Of a DNA stretch of 64,000 nt, positions 34,072 through 45,435 are shown one piece after another. The stretch is taken from assembly GCF_000346465.2 (NCBI RefSeq), contig NC_034011.1, forward strand, positions 22,456,264-22,520,263, in the 5' to 3' direction. This DNA is from Prunus persica. Its lineage: Eukaryota; Streptophyta; Magnoliopsida; Rosales; Rosaceae. The notes below the pieces were generated by a model that worked only from the letters and a program-made list of their open reading frames with translations, was not told where the DNA came from and ran no database searches. The position numbers and the translations under genes were made by a program. The stretch's first letter is position 1. Each line of letters begins with the position of its first letter.

Positions 34072-34638
34072 TCAGAGACACAGAGACAGAAGAAGAGGAA
34101 GAACTTTCATGCCTCAAACTAATAAACTAAGGTGGCTACTACTAGCTGATAATAATTTGCTTCAAACCATAATTTCATCTTCTCCATTTTAAATGAGCAT
34201 GATGATCATGTGGTCTAAGAACCTGAAATTCATCAATTATAAAGTTTAGATGAGTTGAGGCGGCCACCATTTACTACTAGTATGATCACCTTGCACTATA
34301 GGAGCACAACAAGCACCAACCAAACTAACACTCAGAGGGGACACTGACGTATCATAATTCAAATGTGAAAAGATAGAGGCAAATTAATCCTGATTATATA
34401 TGTTGCGTGAATCTTTGGTAACAGAAACAACATGTTCCATTTCAATGTAAAAGCCAGGAGTTGCTGGCTCATGCAGGCATACTTATTAGACACTTCAACG
34501 TAAAGAGGCAGACATCTTCTGTCTTGTGTTGAAATGTTTTTGGAGAGAACGTTGCTAGAAAAGGGATATTTAGGAGACTAGGAAAATCACTAAGATAGTT
34601 GAAGAACTTTCTAGACAAAGGCCACATTCAACAAAAGA
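34072..34638. promoter_or_regulatory. Upstream region of receptor-kinase copy 2
   Basis: It shares short blocks with the upstream regions of the other copies, for example GAGGCGGCCACCA near 34256 and CATTTTAAATGAGCAT near 34184 (compare 40660-40690 and 40766). No gene is seen. Confidence 0.45.
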
Positions 34639-34647
34639 AATAATCTA

Positions 34648-36043
34648 GGATAAATTACTCAAATGGTCCTCAAACTTGTACTCGATTTACATTTTGGTCC
34701 CTAAATTAAATTATTAGTCCAAATGGTACATAAACTCTATTTTAATCGCCCATTTGATCCAATCGTTACATTTTCTGTTAAATGTAACCAAATTTTAGGG
34801 GCAAATACGACTTTTCATAATTAACAAATAAAATAGGGTTAAGATAAATACAAAACTAGAAAATAATTGAAGAAAAAGAGTTAAAAAAAAAAAAAAAGTG
34901 TTTGGTCCCTTCGATGTCTCTTCCTCTTGCAGTAGAACCCATTTCTCTGGAGAACTCCAACATCCCATTTTCAAATTGCCTCCCATTATTAATCCCATAT
35001 GAGTAAACCCCTCCTCCAATCCCCTCTCCCTCATCCCCACCACTAGTAAACAAAGACCCATTTCTTGAGCCTGGCAAGCTGCATCTATGAGTTTCAACCT
35101 AGTCGGTGCATTCAGAGGGCTTTCTCTGCGCTCGGGCTCAAGCTCAAGCTCAATCTCATCATCGTCCTCCTTCTTCAGGGGCGATTTGGGTTCGTTGCAA
35201 GTGGGTCCCAAGCTGTCATTAGTGTCAAACCCCCAAAGATTGGACTTGAATATTCAAAACGCGCACAAGAAAGGAGCTGGGAGTACCAAGAACGGTGGCG
35301 ATTCCCCAGGCCAAAGGCTTGGCATCAAGATTTTGGGTGACCAGGCTGCTAAGGCTGGCTCCATTATTGTACGCCAGCGTGGCACCAAGGTACACACTCA
35401 ATTACACCCAAACCAAACCAAAATGTTGTTAATTTTGTATAATGAATCTTATATTAGGGGTTAAATTTGTACTGATTTTGAGCCCAAAGTTTGTGTGCTA
35501 TTGGCTCAACATTGAAGAGTGGCATAAATAAATTGAAACCATTTTTACCATAAAATGATTTGTGTTGAACTCGAATTTTGGTACCTCAGTGCGTGAAGCT
35601 TTAGATTATAGAGATGCATGTTTAATAAATCTAGTGTGTTGAATTATTAAGGATTCTGGAAGTTCTCAGAAATAGAGGGGCCTGGCATGGAGGATGGTTG
35701 TTGGATGGGTTTGGGTGGAGAGTGGTTGTGGGATGGGTTTGGAGGTTGGAGCTTGAGGGTGGTGGCCATGGGGGAATGGGGAGAGAGAGACAGAGAGACA
35801 GAGAGACATAGAGAGGGAGAGTTTTTATTTATTTTTTAGTATTTATTTATTTTTAACGTACGAAATGACCAATTTGCCCTCACATTTAACAGCAACATTG
35901 ACAGAATGTAACGGTTGGATCAAGTGGGCGATTAAAATAGAGTTTATATACCATTTGGACTAATAAATCGAGTACAAGTGGGCGATTTAGGAACCAAAAT
36001 GTAAATCGAGTACAAGTTTGAGGACCATTTGAGTAATTTACCC
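34648..36043 (+). mobile_element. Pack-MULE (1396 bp) carrying an RPL27 exon
   Basis: The ends are long inverted repeats (about 140 bp): left GGATAAATTACTCAAATGGT, right reverse complement GGGTAAATTACTCAAATGGT. A perfect 9-bp target duplication AATAATCTA flanks it (34639-34647 and 36044-36052), as for Mutator elements. The inside carries a chloroplast ribosomal protein L27 exon and, on the minus strand at about 34890-35080, a second piece with coding look (SGMLEFSREMGS-like) that I do not recognise. No transposase is present, so it is non-autonomous. It is inserted next to kinase exon relics. Confidence 0.9.
35087..35388 (+). pseudogene. RPL27: Captured first exon of chloroplast 50S ribosomal protein L27
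   Basis: Starts [14 protein letters not shown] with a Ser-rich transit-peptide-like part and reaches [20 protein letters not shown] and [18 protein letters not shown], the hallmark of bacterial-type L27. It ends at a donor-like AAG|GTACAC at 35389, and the downstream exons (FHPGKNVG...) are absent. The open frame continues only into intron sequence. L27 sits at the peptidyl-transferase centre, but this copy is a transduplicate, not the working gene. Confidence 0.85.
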
Positions 36044-36078
36044 AATAATCTAAGAAGTGCTGAGAACATACCAAACAA

Positions 36079-36495
36079 ATTTTTTTTCCAAACTTCAATT
36101 GGGCATGAACTCATAGATCAAGATCAGTTCCTCCTCTTCAATACAGAAACCCAAGAGCCTAACAAGATTGGTGTATTGGAGTTTGGCTATGAGCTTTCAT
36201 TCTTTCATGAACTCTTGATGTCCTTGCCCTGACTTCTTTGACAGCCTTTTTATGGCCACTTCTTGATTTTCAGGCAAAATCCCCTATAGTGGAAGGATCC
36301 CACACACATAAAGAGAATAACCTCCTTACATATAAAGAAATGTGTGAAAGAAACTCTTAGATTTATATCTCAGTAGTACATTGAAACTGTAACCTTATAA
36401 ACAGGGACAAACCCTTCCTCTCCCAGCTTATTAGCTTCAGAGAAGTTGTTTTTAGCTCTGTGTCATTCTTTCCACTTCCATCACTAACATTACCA
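36079..36495 (-). pseudogene. Receptor-kinase fragment: two kinase exons
   Basis: 36079-36284 matches the 211-bp exon of copies 1-4 on the minus strand ([16 protein letters not shown], [16 protein letters not shown]), with small deletions. 36393-36495 matches the preceding exon end (NKLGEEGFVPVYK-like). No other exon remains; the copy was cut by the insertions on both sides. Confidence 0.8.
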
Positions 36496-36499
36496 TAGT

Positions 36500-36805
36500 T
36501 CCATATTTATGTTTATGATAATGGCTTGCTGCAATTGTAGATTGTTCTCTATAGATTTGTATATATATTTTGTATAATTATCATATGAATGGCTAAGGGA
36601 AAATCAGTTTCTACAAGGTATCAGAGCTAATGGCTAATGCCGATTAGCGATCCTATAGTTGCCAACATTGCTAGTCGTTGGCACTTCTCATTCGTAAGGG
36701 TGTTTGTTTCTGTATAGTCCTTTTTCCTTTCCTCTTCTCAAAGATGAATATGCTTTTTTTTCCTCTCTTCCACAGCCCAGTGCCTCTTCCACTCCCCAGA
36801 TACCT
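36500..36805 (+). mobile_element. Possible end of another copia-type LTR with primer-binding site
   Basis: GGTATCAGAGCTAATGG at about 36622-36638 looks like a tRNA-Met primer-binding site, preceded by TTTCTACA, which could be an LTR end. The segment continues until the solo LTR interrupts it at 36811 and may resume after 38123. Confidence 0.45.
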
Positions 36806-36810
36806 AGTCC

Positions 36811-38118
36811 TGTTAATGTATGCATTTTGAGTTTTTCTTTTGGCTTCCCTTGACAATTTTGTAATAAGATTTTTATTGTTTTTATCAAGCTCAAGTTTAG
36901 ATTAAGAATAGCTTCTCTAGGTGTTCTTAACTAACAACTATCCTATGGAGGTTCAAGCAAATTGACAAAGGTAAATTGTGCATTGCATCACATTGCATTA
37001 AATTGATTTCATAAAATGATGACTAGTCATTTGTTTCTCGTATGACTAGTCATCCTTGCTCTGTAGGATTTTTAGCTGGATAACCAATTATTTTGTCATA
37101 TTCACCTTTCTCTCTGCTGCCATGTGTCGATTTTGACCTAGGGAATTTTTGTGTGTAAATGCCAAAGAATTCCTCTTTTGGCTGCTGTCTCTTTTGTGTG
37201 GAAGTTTTGGAAAGTTTTGCTTGCCATCTTTCTCTTCTTCTTCCTCAAGAGAGAACCATCTTATTTTCATTTATGAGTTTTTCCAAATTGATTTCTTTTT
37301 GAAAAACTGCATTTGAAATACGAATCTGCATCTAGCTACTTAAAACACTCTCTCATTTATATCTAGGTCAGATTCAAGATTGATTTCTTCAAGAGTATGG
37401 TTTCTTGAAGAAATTAGTCATTCTCCTTTGAATCCAAATTTTGGTTTCTGTCAGAGTTAGAGCTTGCAAGCTAGTGCCATGGGATGAATAAGTTGGAGAA
37501 GGAGCTGCCAATGCCATGAAGAACTGAGCTTCAAGCTTTGCTAAGTTATAGAAGAAGATTGCACAAAGGAGGTATAGCTCATCTTCTTAAATAAATCTAG
37601 GTTTTTCTTGAGCTTGCTTGTGTTTCTTTGTAAAAATCTTTTTCTACTTAGTGGATTGCCTGGTGGGTTGATGACCCCCAGTTTTTCCCAATTGTAGGTT
37701 TCTGGGGGAACAATTTCTGATTTGCATCTCTGTAGTTTTTCTAGGTTTGTGTTCTTGGTGGTTGACGAGTCATCATATGAATTCTGGGTTTGTGTCCTTG
37801 TAGTTGACTAGTTATTATTATCTGTTGTTTGGTGTTTACTTGATTATGATGATTTCACACACTTTCACTATAGTTGTTGATAGCACAGGAGATGCCTAGA
37901 TTGACGGGTCCTTCTGAGTGCCTAGGTTGGCACTAGTAATCTTCTAGGGTTGCAGGTACATTGTGGCATGCTCTGTGTGTATTCTTGATTGTGGTTGTTC
38001 ATGACTAGCAGTTGACTAGTCATAAGTGTATTTGGTCAAGGTCTAAAGTGTGTGAAGATTGTTGCGTTTTGTTTAAGTATCGTAAAAGTTACCTCTCGTC
38101 ACCTAAGTACCAATTTCA
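36811..38118 (+). mobile_element. Solo LTR of the copia family seen at 4551-5837
   Basis: 1308 bp, starts TGTTAATGTATGC, ends CCAATTTCA, flanked by a perfect 5-bp duplication AGTCC (36806-36810 and 38119-38123). It is the reverse complement of the LTR in kinase copy 1, with many shared blocks (AATAGCTTCTCTAGGTGTTC, GGTATAGCTCATCTTC). No internal region follows, so it arose by LTR-LTR recombination. It has the same GACTAGTCA palindromes. Confidence 0.93.
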
Positions 38119-38123
38119 AGTCC

Positions 38124-39040
38124 CATTCATCATCCATGTCTATCTCTTGATATGATGGCCAGATCTTTGTTTTCCCTCAGAGACCACACCTCTCTATCGT
38201 TGGTTTCCCTCTTTCTCTTGAAATCTCTCTCCACTTCTTTGTCTCCGTCATGCCGTCTCTCTCACCGAGTTGTCTCTGTTCCCTCCGCGAGCCTTGTCAA
38301 CGCTCGCCAAGCCTTATCTTAGTTTGCAATCATGGTTTTTCTGTCTCATGTTTTTTTTATGGTTTCTCTGTCGTGGTTTCCATACTTTTCTCTTGTTTGT
38401 TGATGTTGCTTGTCATCATTCACTGAGCCGTCTCTCTTTCCTCCGTGAGCTTCGTCAATGATCACTGAGTCTTCTCTGTCGTGCTACACTGCTGCTGTTC
38501 CCTTTCACAGCCCCTGTTTCTTCCTCTCTGTTGCTGACTTGGTATCAGCCAGTCAAGCCCTATCACTGTGTTGTTGTCTTGGTATTGACCTCTCACGCTC
38601 CATCTTTGCTTAACCTATGTTCTCCTCCCATCTTAAGTCCAATCTCTTTCTTTGATTTTACTGGTAGTCTCTGTCTTCTTCAATGCTCTCTTGGGCTGCT
38701 TTCTTCTTCTCTGCTACTGGGGTATTGTCTTTTTTTCTTTATAATTCTTTTATGTTACTGGGGTATTCCCTTCTCTTCTTTTCAATTGTGTTTTCTCTCT
38801 CCCAGTCATGGGTTGTTTCTGGCATCTTGAGTTTCCTTTCCTTTTCATGGGTTGTCTCTCACATCTTGTGTTCTCTCTCCCTCTCTTGACTACTTTCTCC
38901 TTTTGATGGGTGTTACCTTTTCTCCTTCTTTTTTTTTTTCCTTCTCATTTTTCCATCTTTATTTTGAAAGGATTTTATCTCTATGTGTTTTGACCACACT
39001 CTCCTTTCCTTTCTATGTCTCACTTGGTTTCCTCCTTTAT
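38124..39040. other. Pyrimidine-rich DNA; no gene supported
   Basis: Strongly T/C-rich on the plus strand with repeated TCTCTCTG/CTTTTC patterns. The long frames here are low-complexity artefacts. Confidence 0.45.
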
Positions 39041-39049
39041 TTCTTATTA

Positions 39050-39844
39050 GGCTTATTATCACAAAACGTCCCTAAGTTTTACGAAAATATCAGATTGCAT
39101 CCTTAATGTTTTTTTTTTTTTGTCATTCGTGGTCTTCAAGGTTAGTATATGTAATCACAAATGGTCCCTGCCGTTAGGTTCCGTCAAAAACTCCGTTAGT
39201 TTGCTGATGTGGCATATGCATATATCACAAAACATTATTGAGGTTCATGCACCTATCACAAATGGTTCCTACAAATTTTTTTAATTTTTTCATTTAAAAT
39301 TCATAAAATTTTAGTTTTCTTTTTAAAATTTTATGAATTTTAAATTGTTTAAAAATATATATTATATTTTAAATACATGTGAGACTATATTATTGTAGAT
39401 GTGGGCTCCATGTATATGCCACATCAACAAACTAATGGAGTTTTTAAAAAATAATTTAAAATTCATAAAATATAAAAATGACAAAACTAAGGTTTTAGGA
39501 TTCATAAATGGTCCTCAAGATTAAAATCCTTCCATAAATGGTTTTTTCATTTATAAATAATTTTAAAAAGAAAACCAAAATTTTATGAATTTTGAATGAA
39601 AAAAATTTTAAAAAATTTGTAGGAACCATTTGTGAAAGGTGTGTGAACCTCAGGGATGTTTTGTGATATATGTATATGCCGCCACGTCAGCAAACTAACG
39701 GAGTTTTTGGTGGAACCTAATGGCAAAGACCATTTGTGATCACAAATACTAACTTTGAGGACCACAAATGACAAAAAAAAAAAAACATTAATGATGCAAT
39801 CTGATAGTTTCGTAAACCTTAGGGACATTTTGTGATAATAAGCC
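39050..39844. mobile_element. MULE-type MITE with long inverted arms (795 bp)
   Basis: Left GGCTTATTATCACAAAACGT and right reverse complement GGCTTATTATCACAAAATGT, matching for well over 200 bp each. A perfect 9-bp target duplication TTCTTATTA flanks it (39041-39049, 39845-39853). No gene inside. Confidence 0.9.
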
Positions 39845-39853
39845 TTCTTATTA

Positions 39854-40394
39854 TTGTTTTTTGGGTCAATATCCCTCTTTATTTTAATCTATATGGGCCT
39901 TTATCCCCTTGTAATGATCTTTTCTTTATTATTTCTCTGTTCTCCCGTGGTTTTCTTCCCCATACCTTATTGTTTCTTTAGTGCTCTGAAATTCAAACTT
40001 GCTCATGCTCTCGTTTTCTTTTCTATGTGTCCCAAGTTGGTTTCACCACTTATCCTCTACTGTTGTGCTGCAACCTTCCTTAACCCTTTTATTCCCTTCA
40101 AATATTCCTTATGTTCTCTCTGTACGCACCCGTTTCTGCTTTTCATGTGATGAATTTTCTTTTGTTTCCATTCCTCATCTTAATTATATTTATAAATAAA
40201 TAAAAATGCACTTGTTTGAATTATTTTTCTTTCTCATTCCTCTTTACAACATTGTCTATTTCTCTTTATCCTACCTAGAGGGTGATTCCTAGATAGCGTT
40301 ATGTTTCTCAAATGCCTAGAGTTGTTTCCTAGGTACATTTGACTATATGTCAGCCCGTCATGAATTATTTTTCTTTCTCATTCCTCTTTACAAA
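39854..40394. other. Intergenic DNA; no gene seen
   Basis: It contains a repeated block TTATTTTTCTTTCTCATTCC at about 40222 and 40362, the second copy touching the kinase fragment. Confidence 0.4.
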
Positions 40395-40590
40395 ACTTCT
40401 TAAAATTTTGAGGACTGAAGAAGCCTAATGCAAAGGTTCCACTAGAAGAAGTCAAACTTTGGTTTGCACTGATAGATTTGCCTGGTACTAAGTTGTATTG
40501 GTTGGTACAACGAGAGAAGAGAACAATGACAATACAAAGAAAGAACCTCCCATTCAGATACAGAGAGACAGGAAGAAGAAGGAAGTTCAT
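40395..40590 (-). pseudogene. Receptor-kinase fragment: signal peptide and start of lectin domain
   Basis: Minus strand: a signal-peptide-like start (FFLCIVIVLFSRC), then YNLVPGKSISANQSLTSSSG and FALGFFSPQNF, then homology ends. Its upstream flank (40600-40690) resembles the flank of copy 4 (56110-56240). Copy 3 lacks precisely this part, but this fragment lies downstream of copy 3, so it is a separate relic or a displaced piece. Confidence 0.8.
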
Positions 40591-40775
40591 GCCTTAAACT
40601 AATAAAAGTGTCTAGCAATAATTTGTCACTAAAACTAGTTAAAGTGCACACCATAATTGCATCTCCTCCATTTAAAATGAGCATCATGTGTTCTAAAGAA
40701 CCTTAATTTTATCAATTGTTAAATCCAAATGTCGGTAGTGACAGAAATCCAGTAGGGACAACATGAGGCGGCCAC

Positions 40776-41262
40776 CAGGGCCTCTGTACAGATAGAGCCT
40801 CCTAGAACAAACTCTGGAACAAAAATATATAAAAAGAATTAGTCCGTATATATTGATAACAAATTTAAAACTACTCATTAATATTTATTTTTTAAAATAT
40901 TATAAAGGATTATCAAATAAATAATTTAACAAGGAATATAAAATAAAAAAACCCATGGTTCATCAAATTATTAATTATAATTAACCAAAAGAAAAACCTA
41001 TGCACGGTGGATTTAGTATAGAACAAGAGCTCTTATGATATGTAATTTTAATGTATTAATATATTATGCGAGAACAACTTAAAAGAAACCGTGGATATAA
41101 TATCTTTTTAGAGGTGGATATATCATATATTAAATTAGAACAAATATATGATACATAATAATAAAATAATATATATAGTGAAACAAAAGAAGAAGAAAAA
41201 AAATTGGGGGCCCCCTTAAAATTGGGGCCAGAACCGCCCTTGCACACCCCAAAGTCGCCTGT
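40776..41262. mobile_element. hAT-like non-autonomous relic
   Basis: GGCGGCCAC flanks it on both sides (40767-40775, 41263-41271). Its ends, CAGGGCCTCTG and, as reverse complement, ACAGGCGACTTTGGGG, resemble hAT ends. The related upstream region of copy 2 has GGCGGCCACCAT without the insertion, a paralogous empty site. Confidence 0.55.
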
Positions 41263-41406
41263 GGCGGCCACTATATACTTTCTCCTGATCCCCAATTGGC
41301 CCAGCCAACATCACTGCAATTGATTGTCATACTTGTCACACTGTTTTTTATTTTTCCGTTTATAATAACTTCGAATGCGTTGAGAAAAGAAAACGTTATC
41401 GAACCT

Positions 41407-43061
41407 CTATCGAGCTTGTGGCATAGTAATGGTGACTGCATTGTTGGAAAAAAAAGAAGCAGAAGCAGCACTAGAATTCCTATTTGTTGAAAAGGCAGGT
41501 TCTTTGGTGGGAGGAAGAGATGTAGCTTCATTGGCCAGCATAAGAATTACAGAAGACATTGTTGGGCGATCAGCTGGAGCTTCTTGAACACACAAAAGCC
41601 CTACTTGGATACACCTCAGGGCTTCATGAAGGGAGCATGTTTCCCTTACTGATTCATCAATCACCTCCATTCTTCTGCCTTCTTTCCATAACTCCCATGC
41701 CTATGGTTTAAGATTATATATAAAAGCACATTAATCTTGCATGAACATTCACTGGTGTTTGAAGCTAGCAGTTAATTGCAAATTTGAAAGGCTTAAGAAC
41801 AAAAAGGAATATAAACTAGATTTTCTAACACTTACCCATCCAGCAAGAGTCAGTGAATTTTGAAAACGATGAAAAGCAGCATTTTTCTTTCCACTTACAA
41901 TCTCTAAAAGCAACACTCCAAAGCTAAACACATCCAATTTTTCCAAAAAATGGCCATATTGTGCATACTCAGGTGACATGTAGCCACTGCATGAATTAAT
42001 TAGTGGTAGAGAAGTGAGCAAGACCAGTGATTGCATATCGTTTTTAATACATGAATGAAAGCATGTGCTATACATATACTTACTATGCCCCAACAACCCT
42101 GTTGGTATTTGCTTCAATTTGATTTATCCCAAAAATCCTTGCCATCCCAAAGTCTGAAATTTTGGGGTTCATTGTTCCATCCAACAGAACATTACTTGCT
42201 TTTAGGTCCCTGTGAATAATTTTCAATCTAGAGTACTTGTGGATATAAAGTAGCCCTGAGCGATTCCTTCTATAATTCGAAAGCGGTTACCCCAATCCAA
42301 TTTTGCATTTTCAGATGGATCTGATTGAGGAATAATGAGTTTAGTATAGTGATTTTCTTTAAATGGTGGAACAATGTCGTTGTACCAGAAAGGCAATTCA
42401 ATGTGATGCCTCAGAAATCAACAATATCACAGATTTAATCTCAGAAATGGTGAGCACATACCAAACAGATGTTTGTCCAAACTTCGATGGGGCATGTACT
42501 CATAGATCAATATCATCTCCTTCTCTTCAATACAGCAACCCAAGAGCCTAACAAGATTGGTATGTTGGAGCTTGGCTATAAGCTTTAACTCATTCATGAA
42601 CTCCTGATGCCCTTGCCCTGACTTCTTCGACAGCCTTTTTATGGCCACTTCTTCATTTTCAGGCAAAATCCCCTGTAGAGGAAGAAAAATACCACACACA
42701 CACACAAAAAAAAAATTAAAAAATTAAAAAAACCAACTCCTTACCAATCAGAATTAATTAGGAAAACTATTATTTAAAGAAAGTACAAAGAAAGATCATA
42801 TTTTCAAATAGGGCAAACAGTGGAAGTGTCACCTTATAAACAAGGCCAAATCCTCCCTCTCCCAGTTTATTAGCGTCGGAGAAGTTGTTAGTAGCAGCTA
42901 ATATACTCCTTAAACTGAAGAGTGGTAGTTCTGTATCATTTGTTCCACCTCCAGCACTAATATTACTTGTAGTCTCACTCATATTTCCTCCTATGGACCC
43001 TGTTTCAGTCTCATCGTTAGAGCATCCTTTGTTTGGAATACTAAAATCTGTGTCCCTCCAC

Positions 43062-43153
<92 letters not shown>

Positions 43154-44757
43154 GTGTATGTGTGCTCGCGCGTACCTTCACTTCTCAAAGTTTTCTTCCA
43201 TAAGAAATAGCCAAAGGTTATTGTAAGAAATCCTGCTGTTCCTGAGACTATTGCAATTACATTGGACCGTTGCTTCAAGAAATTATCAGCATGACTCTTA
43301 TCATCTGCAAAGAATAGAAAACCACCTTGTGGAATGAAGGATTCAAACAATGGTCACTTTCTAGCCAAAATAACTAACTCTGGCTTGTTTTGTTTTTTTT
43401 TTGGCAAGTGGCTTGTTTTTCTTTTGACTAATCAATGTAATCTTGTGAAATCAGTGAGTGACTGAGTCTCAACTACGAGTCTTAGTACTGCTGGATTCAA
43501 AGAACACATTTATGCAGAAAATAGCAAAAGAAACCAAATTAACGCACCTTGATTTGAGCTATGAAGGCGAATATAAATAGTTTCCCTGAAGTGTGATTCG
43601 CTACAAGATCCATCAAGTCACCAAACCATGTCAAACATCTCCCAGTATTTTCTTCCGTCATATTTACATAAGCATAAGCTGTGCAAGAGCAGTTCTGATG
43701 GCATTCAGATTCACACTCACTCATGCTCTTATTTCCTAACTGAATAGAATGGTCTGGTAGTTTCATCCTGTCAAAATTTGAGAACCCTTCTTTATCACAA
43801 GTCAATTCCTTTTCCCGAACACAGCCTCCGGGCCAATCCCCCATAGCCCATTTTTTGTGAAATTTGGTCCTAAAACCTTTCAGACACTTGCACTGTGATG
43901 AGAGGGGATTGCTATTTATATCACAGGCACCATCAGGACCGCATTGAGAATAAAATTCACATTTATGAACTGGCTCTGTCCAATATGGAAACCATGTTCT
44001 ACTGTAATCCCGCCACTGCTGCAGCACAATCTGCCCAGTTGGGTTCAACTTGACCATCAATTTTATTGAGCTAACCGACACCGACACACCATAACTAAGA
44101 TAAACCTCCTCAATGTCAAAGTTGTAAGTAAGGAAATAGGAGTTTCCACTTAAATTGCCAAAAGTTGTTTGTGTTTTCTTGCCAATGCAGATAATACTTC
44201 TCCAGTATGGAGCATTTTCCTTCCAGATAAAAACCTGGCCAGGCGCTACTTTGGGATCAAAGCCTAAGGTGAACTTTCCGGGTTGTGGATCATCAACTGC
44301 TGCCCAGGATAAAGACGCGTTTGATAGCCTGTTCTTTTGTTCGCGCAAAGCCTCATGCCAGGCAACAATGTATCAGAGGGATGATCGAAGCTCTGCCACA
44401 AAGTATCTTCTCCATGTCTCAGTTGAAGGTTTCCACTGTCCAGGAGCTCAGCACTTGTGGCGTTCATTGCAGAAGCAGGTACTGATGCATTAGATGACCA
44501 GATAACTAGTTTTCTAGTAACCCATCTAACACAACCAGATTCCCGTCAGCGCTGAGCGCGAAAACACCCGGAGAATCAAGCGGGGATGCTCTGTTAGCAA
44601 CCCATACAATTGATTCTGTCTTTGGAATTGTGTTGTACCATATACCAAGGAAGTATCTCGTAGAATTTGGAGGACTGAAGAAGCCTAATGCGAAGGTTCC
44701 ACTAGAAGAAGTCAAGGTCTGGTTTGCAGTGAGAGGTTTTTCTGGTACTAATATGAA
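41407..44757 (-). pseudogene. G-type lectin S-receptor-like Ser/Thr kinase, copy 3 (broken)
   Basis: Exons by eye: 44757-43548, 43304-43176, 42999-42833, 42672-42462, 42320-42084, 41986-41836, 41700-41407. The signal peptide is missing: the frame starts at LVPEKPLTANQTL where an inverted-repeat element begins. Frameshifts are seen near 44510 (VLDG), 44312 (after KRTG), 43578 (TSGE) and, by a one-base deletion (237 instead of 238 bp), in the fifth exon near 42255 (IAQG). Lectin, S-locus, EGF-like (CEFYSQCGPDGAC), PAN (CHQNCSCTAYAY) and kinase motifs are otherwise present. A GT/GA microsatellite lies in the second intron. Confidence 0.9.
43064..43149. repeat. Compound (GT)n(GA)n microsatellite
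   Basis: About 25 GT units followed by about 18 GA units, in the second intron of kinase copy 3, some 25 bp from its donor site. Confidence 0.97.
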
Positions 44758-44971
44758 TATCAATTATTTATTTGGCGTGCTTTAATATGAATATCAATTC
44801 ACAGGTCCCCTTGTCATGAACACGAAAGCAACCTTGGGAACTCGATGGAATGGATAGTCATGAATCCTAGGAGTCAGGAATCCATAGCTTTAAAATTATC
44901 AACTTCCAATATGAGCCACACAGCCCAACCTCACATACGAGGATTAAAGGAATACATAAAGCCGCCAAAGG

Positions 44972-45376
44972 TGATCCAAAACTTCTAGTCGATAGAACTA
45001 TGAATTCCTAGTTTATAGGAATAAGGGAACGAAAGGAATTTTAAGACAATTAGAGAAACAAAAGGAAGAAGCTAAGGAACTGCTTTGAGTTCTGCCTTTT
45101 TGAATTGCTTCCTTATTTCAATGAATAACTTACATATTTATACAAGGTTCGGTTGCTAAAATTAACTAAACTAAAATAGTAAATTATTTTAAGCCATAAA
45201 GAATGAATGGCCTAAAATCTTACTTAATTTGAACCATTAACTTTTTATGGTTTATAACAATTCGTTATAAACCATTAGTTTTTATGGTTTTAAATAACTT
45301 AATAATATAATATAATATAATAAACTATAATTATATTATATTATGTTTATTTTTGTTGGTAGATCCTCCTGGATCA
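44972..45376 (-). repeat. 3' LTR of the gypsy element (405 bp)
   Basis: Starts TGATCCAAAACTTC and ends CTCCTGGATCA. It differs from the 5' LTR by two substitutions by eye (TTTTTGAATTG versus TTTTAGAATTG, and AATAAACTATAA versus AATAAATTATAA). Confidence 0.95.
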
Positions 45377-45391
45377 TGGCTCCCCCATCTA
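45377..45391 (-). other. Polypurine tract of the gypsy element
   Basis: Minus strand GATGGGGGAGCCA directly before the 3' LTR. Confidence 0.75.
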
Positions 45392-45435
45392 AGATGCTTG
45401 AGCTCCTGGTCAAGCTACATTGAGATGAGGAAACT

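Noticed and set aside
34795..35211. Minus-strand frame across the Pack-MULE as a full gene
   Set aside because: It runs partly through the antisense of the L27 exon; only 34890-35080 may be a captured piece, and I cannot name it.
38270..39106. Several hydrophobic plus-strand frames
   Set aside because: They come from T/C-rich low-complexity DNA; no conserved motif.
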